From an uncultured Gemmiger sp. (GTDB lineage: Bacteria; Bacillota; Clostridia; Oscillospirales; Ruminococcaceae), in assembly GCA_934502625.1 (NCBI GenBank), contig CAKSUQ010000023.1, forward strand, positions 1 to 29,514: a stretch of 29,514 nt of DNA, written 5' to 3'. This document shows positions 1-7,885 of the stretch, in pieces (the stretch's first letter is position 1; each line of letters starts with the position of its first letter). Position numbers and translations under genes: made by a program. The notes below the pieces were generated by a model that was not told the origin of the DNA, searched no databases, and worked only from the letters and a program-made list of their open reading frames with translations.

Positions 1-558
1 TGCCCGCGCTTCCGCCCGCAGATGTCCACCGTCCGCCCCGGCGTCATGCAGATGCAGGCGTTCGATCAGGCCGGTGCCGACAAGGTCGTCATCGAGAACG
101 TTGCTCCCGCTCTGACTGCCGATGACATTCATGTTCAGGTGCTCGACATCAAGAAGAGCGCTGAGAAGCTCGTTGACCTGATTGGCGCTGACGTTGTCGT
201 CGCCGTCGGCCGCGGCATCTCCGCCGACCCTGAGAAGGGCATCAAGCTGGCCGAGGAGCTGGCCGAGGCTCTGGGCGGCGTTGTCGGTGCTTCCCGTGCC
301 GTCACCGACGAGGGCTGGCTGAGCGCTGACCATCAGGTCGGCCAGACCGGCAAGACCGTGCATCCCCGCATCTACGTTGCGCTGGGCATCTCCGGTGCCA
401 TTCAGCACGTTGCCGGTATGCAGGACTCCGAGAACATCATTGCTATCAACAAAAACGAGAACGCCCCGATCTTCGACGTCGCCACCTACGGCATCGTCGG
501 CGATCTGTACAAGGTCGTTCCCGAACTCATCAAGGAGATCAAGGCCGCCAAGGCTTGA
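1..558 (+). CDS. etfA: Electron transfer flavoprotein alpha subunit (3' part only)
   Basis: This is the C-terminal FAD-binding part of EtfA, which with EtfB carries electrons between acyl-CoA-type dehydrogenases and their partners in the cytoplasm. The reading frame is open from base 1, and the residues before the first internal Met (CPRFRPQ, then MSTVRPGVM) match the family, so the gene begins upstream of the window and the ATG at 22 is not its start. About 185 residues are visible. The FAD-domain signatures are present: a VGRG stretch, LGGVVGASRAVTDEGW, HQVGQTGKTVHPRIYVALG and SGAIQHVAGM, then INKNENAPIF and YGIVGDLYKVVPEL near the end. In gut clostridia such a pair usually sits with etfB and an acyl-CoA dehydrogenase (butyrate pathway), but those genes would lie outside the window. 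A strong terminator follows directly. Confidence 0.95.
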   Translation, partial: CPRFRPQMSTVRPGVMQMQAFDQAGADKVVIENVAPALTADDIHVQVLDIKKSAEKLVDLIGADVVVAVGRGISADPEKGIKLAEELAEALGGVVGASRAVTDEGWLSADHQVGQTGKTVHPRIYVALGISGAIQHVAGMQDSENIIAINKNENAPIFDVATYGIVGDLYKVVPELIKEIKAAKA

Positions 559-583
559 TTTAGCTTGACCTAAAGCAAATTTG

Positions 584-624
584 CACCCCATTGCCCTGAA
601 AAGGGCAGTGGGGTGTTTTTGTTT
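584..624 (+). terminator. Intrinsic terminator of etfA
   Basis: A 14-bp stem (584-597 with 602-615, one G-U pair) closed by a GAAA tetraloop is followed by a run of T. It ends the etfA transcript and insulates the permease gene downstream. Confidence 0.92.
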
Positions 625-649
625 GCTTACAACAATCCGCATTTGCCCA

Positions 650-678
650 TTTACAAATGTTGCGTACGAGTGTACAAT
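650..678 (+). promoter_or_regulatory. Sigma-A promoter of the purine permease gene
   Basis: TTTACA (650-655), a 17-bp spacer and TACAAT (673-678). An inverted repeat CATTTG/CAAATG (640-645 and 654-659) overlaps the -35 box and could be an operator, though this is weak. No purine-riboswitch aptamer could be recognised in the leader up to 747. Confidence 0.75.
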
Positions 679-747
679 AAAATCGTTGTGCTTTTGCGGT
701 TACAAAATAAGCACAGCGGGCGATACAACCAAAATCGGAGGTATATC

Positions 748-2115
748 ATGGAAAAACTCTTTCACCTGAAGGAGAACCACACCGATGTCAAGACCGAAGT
801 CATGGCCGGTATCACGACCTTTATGACGATGGCTTACATCCTTGCGGTCAACCCCAACATCCTGTCTGCGGCGGGCATGGACGCCAAGGCCGTGCTGATC
901 GCCACCTCGCTGGCATCCTTCCTCGGCACGATGCTCATGGCGCTGCTGGCCAACTATCCGTTCGCGCTCGCGCCCGGCATGGGTCTGAACGCCTACTTTG
1001 CCTACACCGTCGTACTGACGATGGGCTACAGCTGGCAGATGGCTTTGCTGGCTGTCTTTGTCGAGGGCATCGTCTTCATCGTGCTGTCCCTGACGAACGT
1101 GCGCGAGGCCATCTTCAACGCCATCCCCATGACCCTGAAATCTGCGGTCAGCGTCGGCATCGGCCTGTTCATCGCCTTCGTCGGCCTGCAGAACGCAAAG
1201 CTCATCGTCAACAGCGACTCCACACTGCTGACCTACCAGCACTTCAAGGGTGAGACCTTCCACAGCGTCGGCATCGGCGCACTGCTGACCCTGATCGGCG
1301 TGCTGCTCATCGCCGTCATGCTCATCAAGAACGTGAAGGGCGCGATCCTGTACGGCATCCTGCTGACTTGGGTGCTGGGCATCGTCTGCGAGCTGACCGG
1401 CATCTACATTCCCGACCCCGACGCAGGCATGTACTCGGTCATCCCCACGGCCTTCGTCAGCTTTGACTTCAGCTCTCTGGGCGAGACCTTCGGTCAGGTA
1501 TTTCATCTGGATTTCACCAATTTCAACATCACCAACTTCATCGTTGTCATGTTTGCGTTCCTGTTTGTTGACCTGTTCGACACGCTGGGCACCCTGATCG
1601 GCGTGGCCTCCAAGGCAGACATGCTGGACGAGGAAGGCAAGCTGCCCCACATCAAGGGCGCACTGCTGGCCGATGCCATCGCCACGAGCGCAGGCGCTGT
1701 GCTGGGCACCTCCACCACCACGACCTACGTCGAAAGCTCTTCCGGCGTCACCGTCGGCGGCCGCACCGGCCTGACCGCCGCCACCACGGCTGTGCTGTTC
1801 CTGCTGGCAAGCATCTTCAGCCCGCTGTTCCTGACGATTCCGTCCTTTGCCACCGCCCCGGCGCTGATCGTCGTCGGCTTCTACATGATGGGCGCGGTCG
1901 CCAAGATCAACTTTGACGACATGACCGACGCCATCCCGGCGTTCCTGACCATCCTCATCATGCCGCTGGCCTACAGCATCTCCGAGGGCATCGCCATCGG
2001 CGTTATCTCTTGGACGCTCATCAACGTCCTGACCGGCAAGGCCAAGGAGAAGAAGATCAGCCCCTTAATGTACGTGCTGACCGTGCTGTTTATTCTGAAG
2101 TATATTTTCCTGTAA
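748..2115 (+). CDS. NCS2/AzgA-family purine (hypoxanthine/guanine/adenine) permease
   Basis: This is an integral membrane purine:cation symporter of 455 residues, the usual AzgA/PbuG length, with about a dozen predicted hydrophobic segments. Family signatures are the N-terminal LKENHTDVKTEVMAGITTFMTMAYI, the APGMGLNAYFAYTV loop, a DLFDTLGTL segment, and the ESSSGVTVGGRTGLTA stretch that forms part of the substrate site. The start chosen is ATG 748, behind GGAGG at 737-741; an open frame from 613 runs through the promoter and is not used. Gene context does not fix which purine is carried. It is monocistronic, with its own promoter at 650-678 and a shared terminator at 2125-2160. Confidence 0.93.
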   Translation: MEKLFHLKENHTDVKTEVMAGITTFMTMAYILAVNPNILSAAGMDAKAVLIATSLASFLGTMLMALLANYPFALAPGMGLNAYFAYTVVLTMGYSWQMALLAVFVEGIVFIVLSLTNVREAIFNAIPMTLKSAVSVGIGLFIAFVGLQNAKLIVNSDSTLLTYQHFKGETFHSVGIGALLTLIGVLLIAVMLIKNVKGAILYGILLTWVLGIVCELTGIYIPDPDAGMYSVIPTAFVSFDFSSLGETFGQVFHLDFTNFNITNFIVVMFAFLFVDLFDTLGTLIGVASKADMLDEEGKLPHIKGALLADAIATSAGAVLGTSTTTTYVESSSGVTVGGRTGLTAATTAVLFLLASIFSPLFLTIPSFATAPALIVVGFYMMGAVAKINFDDMTDAIPAFLTILIMPLAYSISEGIAIGVISWTLINVLTGKAKEKKISPLMYVLTVLFILKYIFL

Positions 2116-2124
2116 GCAGGCACA

Positions 2125-2160
2125 AAAAAATCCCGCGTGGAAAACCACGCGGGATTTTTT
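2125..2160. terminator. Bidirectional terminator between convergent genes
   Basis: A perfect 16-bp stem (2125-2140 with 2145-2160, AAAA loop) has an A-run on the left and a T-run on the right, so it can terminate both the permease (rightward) and the lipoprotein operon (leftward). It lies in the short gap between the two stop codons. Confidence 0.93.
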
Positions 2161-2161
2161 A

Positions 2162-2848
2162 TTACCCCACCACTGCCGGGGCGTCGATGAGCAGCTCCGG
2201 CGGCAGGTCGCTCTCGTCCTCATTGACGAGGGAATCATCGACAACAAAGGTCGCATTAAAGGCCTTTGCGGCAGCATCCGCCAACAGATCGACATCGACC
2301 AGCTCACTGTCTGCCATGACATACAGCAGCTTATCATCAAAGCTGACCACGCGGGCCTTATCTGCCTCCACGCAGACCCACTTGCGCATGCTGATGTTTT
2401 CCTCCATCGAATCGGCGATCTCGCGGGCATCGGCCTTGTCCTTGAGGCGCAGCAGCACCAGACTGTACGCCTGGCTTCCGGTCATCGGCTCGCTGATGAC
2501 CGCCGCGTCCACCTTGTCCACATTGTCAGCGGTCAGCCCCGCCAGATAGCCGTACCAGCTCTCGTCGGTCAGGTCGATGGCCACCGTCTCCATGCCCATC
2601 AGGTCAACCGGCTGGACGTTATAAATAGCATCCACCATCTCGCTCAGCTCCGCGTCCGGCTGCGGCTCGGCGGTCTCACCGGTATCCTCGCCGTCAACGC
2701 TGAACTCCGGGTCCAGCTCCGCGCCTTCCTCGGGTCTTGTGGCAGGTTGGTTCGCAAGATCGTTGCTGTCAGCCTTTTGGCTGCCGCAGGCAGACAGGAA
2801 CAGGGCGGTCAGCAGGGCTGTTGCAAAAAGCAGCTTTTTCATTTTCAT
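2162..2848 (-). CDS. DUF4358-like lipoprotein
   Basis: A 228-residue secreted lipoprotein: basic MKMKK start, hydrophobic stretch and lipobox LSAC (Cys at residue 21), giving a lipid-anchored extracellular protein. An acidic, Pro/Asp/Glu-rich linker (residues 30-70) precedes the globular part. That part contains the DUF4358-type pattern: a leading 'methionine-glutamate...IDLTDESWYGYLAGL' helix, then a repeat of beta segments ending in MRKWVCVEADKARVV and KLLYVMAD. The family is common in clostridia and its function is unknown. The start overlaps the stop of the upstream cyclo-ligase gene by 4 bases (ATGA), so the two are translationally coupled. A ribosome binding site AAAGGA lies 8 bases ahead. 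Assignment to DUF4358 is from memory of the family pattern. Confidence 0.8.
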   Translation of the reverse strand: MKMKKLLFATALLTALFLSACGSQKADSNDLANQPATRPEEGAELDPEFSVDGEDTGETAEPQPDAELSEMVDAIYNVQPVDLMGMETVAIDLTDESWYGYLAGLTADNVDKVDAAVISEPMTGSQAYSLVLLRLKDKADAREIADSMEENISMRKWVCVEADKARVVSFDDKLLYVMADSELVDVDLLADAAAKAFNATFVVDDSLVNEDESDLPPELLIDAPAVVG

Positions 2849-3399
2849 AAAAGAGTTCCTTTCTCGGTCAGAATATCCTCGGGCGCAAAGCGTGCGTCCC
2901 AGTCGTCGCAGGGCAGCTCGTCCAGCAGCAGGGCCTCGGGGCAGAGCAGCAGCCCCGCTCCCTTATAGTGTGCCAGAAATCGGTCATAATACCCGCCGCC
3001 GCGCCCCAGCCGGACCCCGTCGCGGCTGGCGGCCAGGCAGGGGACAAGGGCCAGCGCTGCGGCGTATCCCGCCGGGTCGGCGGCGGGCAGGTCGGCGGGC
3101 GGCTCCTGAATGCCGAACGCCCCGGGCCGCAGCAGGCGCAAAGCCGGTATTTCCACCCAGTCCATCTCGGTTTTGCTCCGCACACGGGGCAGCAGCAGGC
3201 GCTTGCCGTCGGCCAGTGCGCGGCGCAGTATTTCCGCCGTGTCCGGCTCATCCGGCATGGCCGCAAAGGCCAGCACCGCCCCGGCGCTCTGCCATTGGGG
3301 CAGGCTGAACAGCGCCTGCGCCATGCCGCGGCCCACAGCCGCCATATCCAGTTCCGCGCGCCGGGCTTTGGCCCATGCGCGAGCTTCACGTTTTGTCAT
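2845..3399 (-). CDS. 5-formyltetrahydrofolate cyclo-ligase (MTHFS)
   Basis: This cytoplasmic enzyme converts 5-formyl-THF to 5,10-methenyl-THF with ATP, returning the storage folate to one-carbon metabolism. The 184-residue protein has the usual length and the family signature near residues 119-142 (VPCLAASRDGVRLGRGGGYY, then DRFL; the GRGGGYYDR motif binds the phosphate). The N-terminus MTKREARAWAKARR matches the family's helical start. ATG 3399 is chosen over the in-frame ATG at 3444 because a good promoter (-35 3446-3451, -10 3422-3427) lies inside the longer frame. GGAAGG just downstream of that promoter serves as binding site. It is the first gene of a two-gene leftward operon; the lipoprotein gene overlaps its stop. 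Confidence 0.92.
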   Translation of the reverse strand: MTKREARAWAKARRAELDMAAVGRGMAQALFSLPQWQSAGAVLAFAAMPDEPDTAEILRRALADGKRLLLPRVRSKTEMDWVEIPALRLLRPGAFGIQEPPADLPAADPAGYAAALALVPCLAASRDGVRLGRGGGYYDRFLAHYKGAGLLLCPEALLLDELPCDDWDARFAPEDILTEKGTLL

Positions 3400-3421
3400 T
3401 CTGCACACCACCTTCCGGGCT

Positions 3422-3451
3422 ATCATACCATATCTGCCCTCCACTTAACAA
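3422..3451 (-). promoter_or_regulatory. Sigma-A promoter of the cyclo-ligase/lipoprotein operon
   Basis: Read leftward: TTGTTA (3451-3446), 18-bp spacer, TATGAT (3427-3422). An imperfect inverted repeat with arms 3447-3456 and 3462-3471 overlaps the -35 box and could be a regulator site. It has no U-run, so it is not a terminator. Confidence 0.7.
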
Positions 3452-3502
3452 GACGGAAAAGCCGTCCTGTTGTTACAGCAGCGACAAAATTTTTCCGCCA
3501 TC

Positions 3503-3531
3503 TTGCCCGGCGCAGTGAAATAGAGTATAAT
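3503..3531 (+). promoter_or_regulatory. Sigma-A promoter of the glycan-export operon
   Basis: TTGCCC (3503-3508), 17-bp spacer, TATAAT (3526-3531). It sits 57 bases upstream of rfbC and is the only promoter recognised for the run of genes up to 10235. Confidence 0.8.
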
Positions 3532-3587
3532 ATATCCTGTATCGCTATGTATAAGACGTATGAAATATAAAAAGGAGATTCCAAACC

Positions 3588-4154
3588 ATGAGCAAGTTCA
3601 ATTTCATCAAGACCGATATTCCTGACGTGCAGATCATCGAGCCGACTGTTTTTGGCGATGACCGCGGCTATTTTATGGAGACCTACCAGATCGACGAGTT
3701 CGCCGCAGCGGGCATCGACAAGCCCTTCGTGCAGGATAACCAGAGCCGCTCCACCAAGGGCGTGCTGCGCGGCCTGCACTTCCAGACCAAGCACACCCAG
3801 GGCAAGCTCGTCCGCGTGACCCTGGGCGAGGTGTTCGACGTTGCCGTCGACTGCCGCCCCAACAGCAAGACCTTCGGCAAGTGGGTTGGCGCAACGCTGT
3901 CCGCCGACAACAAGAAGATGCTCTGGATTCCCGAGGGCTTCGCCCACGGCTTTGTCGTGCTGTCCGATGTGGCCGAGTTCTGCTACAAGTGCACCGACGT
4001 CTACGACCCCACCGCCGAGGGCGGCATTCCCTACGATGACCCGACGGTCAACGTGCAGTGGCCCGACTGCGGCTGTGAGCACAAAACCAGCGCCAAGGAC
4101 AAGGAGCACACCCCGTTTGCCGCCCAGAAGTTCGAATATTTTGAGAAATATTGA
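3588..4154 (+). CDS. rfbC: dTDP-4-dehydrorhamnose 3,5-epimerase
   Basis: This enzyme epimerises C3 and C5 of dTDP-4-keto-6-deoxyglucose, the third step of dTDP-L-rhamnose synthesis. The 188-residue cupin protein carries the family motifs: EPTVFGDDRGYFMETY (residues 18-33), FVQDNQSRSTKGVLRGLHFQ, with the catalytic His in RGLHFQ, and a GFAHGFVVLSD segment. The start is ATG 3588 behind AAGGAG. It opens an operon with an ABC polysaccharide exporter and glycosyltransferases, implying that the exported glycan contains rhamnose. The other three rhamnose genes (rfbA, rfbB, rfbD) are not in the window, so the pathway is split. Confidence 0.95.
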   Translation: MSKFNFIKTDIPDVQIIEPTVFGDDRGYFMETYQIDEFAAAGIDKPFVQDNQSRSTKGVLRGLHFQTKHTQGKLVRVTLGEVFDVAVDCRPNSKTFGKWVGATLSADNKKMLWIPEGFAHGFVVLSDVAEFCYKCTDVYDPTAEGGIPYDDPTVNVQWPDCGCEHKTSAKDKEHTPFAAQKFEYFEKY

Positions 4155-4163
4155 GGGTAAACC

Positions 4164-4961
4164 GTGCAGAAACTGAAAGACACCTTCGCAGGCTTCTGGA
4201 AATACCGTTACCTGCTGCAAAACCTGATCTCCCGCGATTTCAAGCTGAAATACCGCCGCAGCGTGCTGGGCGTGGCGTGGAGCGTGCTGAACCCGCTGCT
4301 GACCTGTCTGGTCATGTGGGCGGTGTTCGGGGCGCTGTTCAACGCCCGCGGGCAGGGCATCGAGGATTTCCCTCTTTTCCTCATCATCGGCCAGCTGATG
4401 TTCAACTTTTTCCGCGAATCGACGACGATGGCGATGGAGAGCGTGCTGAAAAACGGCCCGCTGCTGCGCAAGGTCTACATTCCTAAGTACATCTTCCCGT
4501 TGGAAAAATGCTGCTTCGCGCTCGTGAACTTCTTTTTCAGCTTGGTGGCGCTCTTCATCGTTGCGCTGCTGACGTGGTCGCACATCTCAATCGGGACTGT
4601 GCTGCTGGCCATTTATCCCATTGTGATGCTGTTCATTTTCAGCTTAGGCATCGGGCTGATCCTGTCGACGATGTACGTCTTTGTGCGCGACATCATGCAC
4701 ATCTGGGAAGTGTTCTGCACGCTGCTCGTCTACGGCAGTGCCATTTTCTATGACCCGCGCCAGATGGAAAGCTGGATGCAGTTCGTCATCAACCTGAACC
4801 CGATCTACTGGTACATCACGTCGGTGCGCTCCTGCGTCATGTGGGGCGAGGGGCTGACCCCGAACATGGTTCTGATCCCGTTCCTCTGCGCCGCGCTCAG
4901 TCTGGGGCTGGGTGTCTGGGTCTTCAAAAAGAATCAGGACAAATTTGTCCTGTACATGTAA
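4164..4961 (+). CDS. ABC-2 type polysaccharide export permease (TagG/Wzm-like)
   Basis: This is the membrane half of an ABC exporter for lipid-linked surface glycans, moving the finished polymer from the cytoplasmic to the outer face of the membrane. The 265-residue protein has six hydrophobic segments and the family hallmarks: an N-terminal amphipathic region (LLQNLISRDFKLKYRRSVLGVAWSVLNPLL), then LRKVYIPKYIFPLEKC and a final LNPIYWYITSVR. The start is GTG 4164, with GAGGG 5 bases ahead, 9 bases after the rfbC stop. The ATP-binding partner follows at 4974. It could serve a rhamnose-containing wall polysaccharide or a teichoic-acid-like polymer; the sequence does not decide which. Confidence 0.9.
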   Translation: MQKLKDTFAGFWKYRYLLQNLISRDFKLKYRRSVLGVAWSVLNPLLTCLVMWAVFGALFNARGQGIEDFPLFLIIGQLMFNFFRESTTMAMESVLKNGPLLRKVYIPKYIFPLEKCCFALVNFFFSLVALFIVALLTWSHISIGTVLLAIYPIVMLFIFSLGIGLILSTMYVFVRDIMHIWEVFCTLLVYGSAIFYDPRQMESWMQFVINLNPIYWYITSVRSCVMWGEGLTPNMVLIPFLCAALSLGLGVWVFKKNQDKFVLYM

Positions 4962-4973
4962 GGGGGCATCGAA

Positions 4974-5750
4974 ATGGCAGAGCAGAAACCCATCATTTCC
5001 ATCGACCATGTTTCGATGCGCTTCAACCTCGCCAAGGAAAAGCACGAGAGCCTGAAGGAGTACTTTGTCGCGCTGCTGCACGGCGGTGTGCGGTTTGACG
5101 AGTTCTTTGCTTTGGACGATGTATCGTTCGATATTATGCCCGGCGATTTCTACGGCCTCATCGGCCTGAACGGCAGCGGCAAGTCTACGCTGCTGAAGGT
5201 TATCTCCGGCGTTTACAAGCCCAGCGCGGGCAAGGTCACGGTCAACGGCACGATCGCGCCGCTGATCGAGCTGGGCGCGGGCTTTGACATGGACTTGACC
5301 GCGCGGGAGAATATCTACCTGAACGGCACGGTCTTGGGCTACACGCCGAAGTACATCGACTCGAAGTTCGACGACATCGTCGAGTTCAGCGAATTGCAGG
5401 ATTTTCTCGACGTACCGCTAAAAAACTACTCCTCCGGCATGGTCGCGCGTCTGGCGTTCGCCGTCGCGACGATGACGAAACCCGACATTCTGATCGCCGA
5501 CGAGATTCTGTCGGTCGGCGACTTCCTGTTTCAGGAAAAGTGCGAAAAGCGCATGGCCGAGCTGCTGTCCGGCGGCACGACGGTCATCCTCGTCAGCCAC
5601 TCCATCGACCAGATCGAGCGCATGTGCAACAAGGTCGCGTGGCTCGACCACGGCCATCTGCGCCGCATCGGCGCGACGAAGGAAATCACCGCCGAGTACC
5701 GTAAATTCGAGAAAAAGGACGCCATGCCGGCGAAAGTGACCGAGGAATAA
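4974..5750 (+). CDS. ABC polysaccharide exporter ATP-binding subunit (TagH/Wzt-like, short form)
   Basis: This is the nucleotide-binding partner of the permease just upstream. In 258 residues it shows Walker A GLNGSGKST (about residues 64-72), the family-type signature YSSGMVARLAFAVA, Walker B ILIADEILSVGD and the switch His in LVSHS. N-terminal KEYFVALLHGG matches TagH/Wzt proteins. It ends soon after the ATPase core. The C-terminal carbohydrate-binding domain that lets Wzt proteins read a polymer's end cap is absent, so chain-length control probably does not work by end-cap recognition. AGGGGG precedes ATG 4974, 12 bases after the permease stop. Confidence 0.92.
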   Translation: MAEQKPIISIDHVSMRFNLAKEKHESLKEYFVALLHGGVRFDEFFALDDVSFDIMPGDFYGLIGLNGSGKSTLLKVISGVYKPSAGKVTVNGTIAPLIELGAGFDMDLTARENIYLNGTVLGYTPKYIDSKFDDIVEFSELQDFLDVPLKNYSSGMVARLAFAVATMTKPDILIADEILSVGDFLFQEKCEKRMAELLSGGTTVILVSHSIDQIERMCNKVAWLDHGHLRRIGATKEITAEYRKFEKKDAMPAKVTEE

Positions 5751-5753
5751 ACC

Positions 5754-7622
5754 ATGCCCGAAAACAACAAGCCGAACAACGAGCGCCCCGCCGATCTGGC
5801 CGTACAGGACAGTGTCGGCGGCATGGCGCGGCGTCTTTTGAACCCCGCCCACCTGCGCGACCTCGCGGGACGCAGCGTCAAGACCCTGCGGGAGCAGGGC
5901 GCAGAGCAGCTCTGGCGCGACGTGAAATTCCGCGTCGGGCTGGCGATGCACCACGACGACTGGCGGCACCGCGCCGACATTCCGCTGCGCCGCGAGCTGA
6001 AAGCCCAGCGCGCCGCGAACTTGCAGGGGCCGAAAATCAGCATCATCGTGCCGCTTTACAACACACCCGCGAAGTTTTTTGACGAGATGCTGCAAAGCGT
6101 CGTCAAGCAGACCTACACGAACTGGGAATTGGTTCTGGTGGACGCTTCCGATGCCGGCAAGCGGCTGGAAAGCCGCCTGCCCAAGGCCGTGCCGGGGGTG
6201 ATCGTCTACGAGCCAATCGAAAACGGCGGCATCGCGGCCAACACGACCCGCGGCTTCGAGCTGGCACATGGCGAGTTTATCGCGCTGCTCGACCACGACG
6301 ACGTGCTGTACCCGAACGCCCTGTTTGAAGTTGTGCAGACCATACAAAACACCGGCGCGGATTTTGTCTACAGCGACGAAATCGTTCTCTCCGCCGATTT
6401 GAAGGAGCTGGGCGGCTACCACTTCAAGCCTGATTTCGCGCCCGACTACCTGCGCGGGGTCAACTTCATCACGCATCTGGCGGTGTTCAGCCGCCCGCTG
6501 CTGGACGCGGCAGGGGCCTATGAGTCCAAGGAGTTTGACGGTGCGCAGGATCACGACCTAATTCTTCGCCTGACCGAAAAAGCGCATCGCATCGAGCATA
6601 TCAAAAAAGTGCTCTACATTTGGCGCGGCCATGCGGGCTCGACCGCCGCAGGCATGGAGGCGAAGCCCTACGCCATCGCGGCGGGGGAGCGTGCCATCGA
6701 CGCGCAGCTTGAACGCCTCGGTCTGCCGGGGCATGCGATGGCCGTGCCCGACGCGCCCGGCGCGTTTCAGGTGCGGTACGAGCTGACGGGGCATCCGAAA
6801 ATCAGCGTGCTGATCCCGAACAAAGACCACACCGACGACCTTGACCGCTGCCTGACGAGCCTGTACAAGAACGCGGGTTACGACAATTTCGAGGTCATCG
6901 TCATCGAGAACAACTCCACCGACCCGGCGACGTTCGCCTACTACGAGATGCTGCCCAGCCGCTTTGCCGACTGCCGCGTCGTCTACTACAAGGGCACGTT
7001 CAACTTCTCGGCCATCAACAACTTTGGCGCGACCTTTGCCGAGGGCGAGCACCTGCTGCTGCTGAACAACGACATCGAGGTGCTGTCCCACGACTTTCTG
7101 CGGGAATTGCTCAGCTACAGCCAGCGCCCCGACGTGGGTGCGGTGGGCGCGAAGCTCTACTACCCCGACGACACGATCCAACACGCAGGCGTGCTGATGG
7201 GCATTAACGGCAGCGCCGGGCACAGCCACAAGAGCTACCCGCGCACCGCCGTCGGCGATATGTACCGCCTTGTGACGACACAGGATTACATGGCCGTCAC
7301 GGGCGCCTGCCTGATGACGAAAACCGCGCTGTACCGCGAATGCGGCGGTCTGGACGAGGAAAAATTTGCCGTTGCCTACAACGACGTGGACTACTGCCTG
7401 AAGCTGTGGCAGAAGGGGCTGCTGAATGTCTACACGCCCCGCGCCGAAGCCTACCACTACGAGAGCAAGAGCCGCGGCCTTGACACCTTGAGCGAGAACA
7501 CCAAGCGCTACGAGCGGGAAAAGGCGAATTTCTACGCGAAATATGCGCAGTACATCGACAATTACGATCCCTACTACAACCCGCATTTCAACAATTTGTT
7601 TGAAAATTTCGGGTTGAAGTGA
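5754..7622 (+). CDS. Two-domain family 2 glycosyltransferase
   Basis: A 622-residue cytoplasmic protein holding two GT-A (GT2) domains, suggesting one protein that adds two sugars or polymerises. Domain 1 spans about residues 95-290, with ISIIVPLYNTP, the metal-binding DHDD (180-183) and an ED-like GAQDHDLILRL helix. Domain 2 spans about 348-590, with ISVLIPNKDHTDD, NFEVIVIENNSTD, LLLNNDIEV (DxD position near 440) and the acceptor-side YNDVDYCLKLWQKG. The first 90 residues are a poorly conserved basic/helical segment. ATG 5754 is 3 bases after the exporter ATPase stop. It is a close paralog of the gene at 8397, with near-identical stretches around HFKPDFAPDYL, GAQDHDL and YHYESKSRG. Rhamnosyl transfer is plausible given rfbC, but this is inference. 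Confidence 0.9.
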   Translation: MPENNKPNNERPADLAVQDSVGGMARRLLNPAHLRDLAGRSVKTLREQGAEQLWRDVKFRVGLAMHHDDWRHRADIPLRRELKAQRAANLQGPKISIIVPLYNTPAKFFDEMLQSVVKQTYTNWELVLVDASDAGKRLESRLPKAVPGVIVYEPIENGGIAANTTRGFELAHGEFIALLDHDDVLYPNALFEVVQTIQNTGADFVYSDEIVLSADLKELGGYHFKPDFAPDYLRGVNFITHLAVFSRPLLDAAGAYESKEFDGAQDHDLILRLTEKAHRIEHIKKVLYIWRGHAGSTAAGMEAKPYAIAAGERAIDAQLERLGLPGHAMAVPDAPGAFQVRYELTGHPKISVLIPNKDHTDDLDRCLTSLYKNAGYDNFEVIVIENNSTDPATFAYYEMLPSRFADCRVVYYKGTFNFSAINNFGATFAEGEHLLLLNNDIEVLSHDFLRELLSYSQRPDVGAVGAKLYYPDDTIQHAGVLMGINGSAGHSHKSYPRTAVGDMYRLVTTQDYMAVTGACLMTKTALYRECGGLDEEKFAVAYNDVDYCLKLWQKGLLNVYTPRAEAYHYESKSRGLDTLSENTKRYEREKANFYAKYAQYIDNYDPYYNPHFNNLFENFGLK

Positions 7623-7635
7623 GGAGGTGTTTTGC

Positions 7636-7884
7636 ATGGAAAATAAGTTTGATACCCAGTTTTTAATCGAAGGCCACGACCTCGACGAGGACGCCATCCA
7701 CGACGGCATTTTGAACAGTGCCAAGGGCGATTGCCTGTTGGTTGTCGGCGACGAAGACGTCGTCAAGGTGCATTACCACACCGACACCCCGTGGAAGGTT
7801 TTGGAGTACGCCGCCACCCTCGGCGAATTGAACACCATCATCGTAGAAAACATGGAGCGCCAAGCAAAGGGGTTGCACGGGTAA
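7636..7884 (+). CDS. Stand-alone FakA/YloV C-terminal-like small protein
   Basis: An 82-residue protein that resembles one internal stretch of the C-terminal half of the fatty-acid-kinase subunit FakA (YloV; DegV/DAK-related). It shows FDTQFLIEG, DLDEDAIHDGIL, GDCLLVVGDEDVVKVHYHTD and LGELNTIIVENMERQ, in the same order as in full-length proteins of about 550 residues. The DAK2 kinase domain and the rest of the C-terminus are missing. ATG 7636 sits behind a clean GAGGAGG (7621-7627), and the frame has no disruption, so it may be an expressed small protein rather than debris. It lies 13 bases after the first glycosyltransferase and ends 1 base before the RAYT start. A role in lipid or glycan metabolism is unknown. 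The alternative is a truncated remnant carried in with the transposase. Confidence 0.7.
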   Translation: MENKFDTQFLIEGHDLDEDAIHDGILNSAKGDCLLVVGDEDVVKVHYHTDTPWKVLEYAATLGELNTIIVENMERQAKGLHG

Positions 7885-7885
7885 A

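Noticed and set aside
613..747. N-terminal extension of the purine permease and a possible purine riboswitch in its leader
   Set aside because: The extension reads through the promoter and lacks family similarity. The leader has no recognisable three-way-junction purine aptamer motifs.
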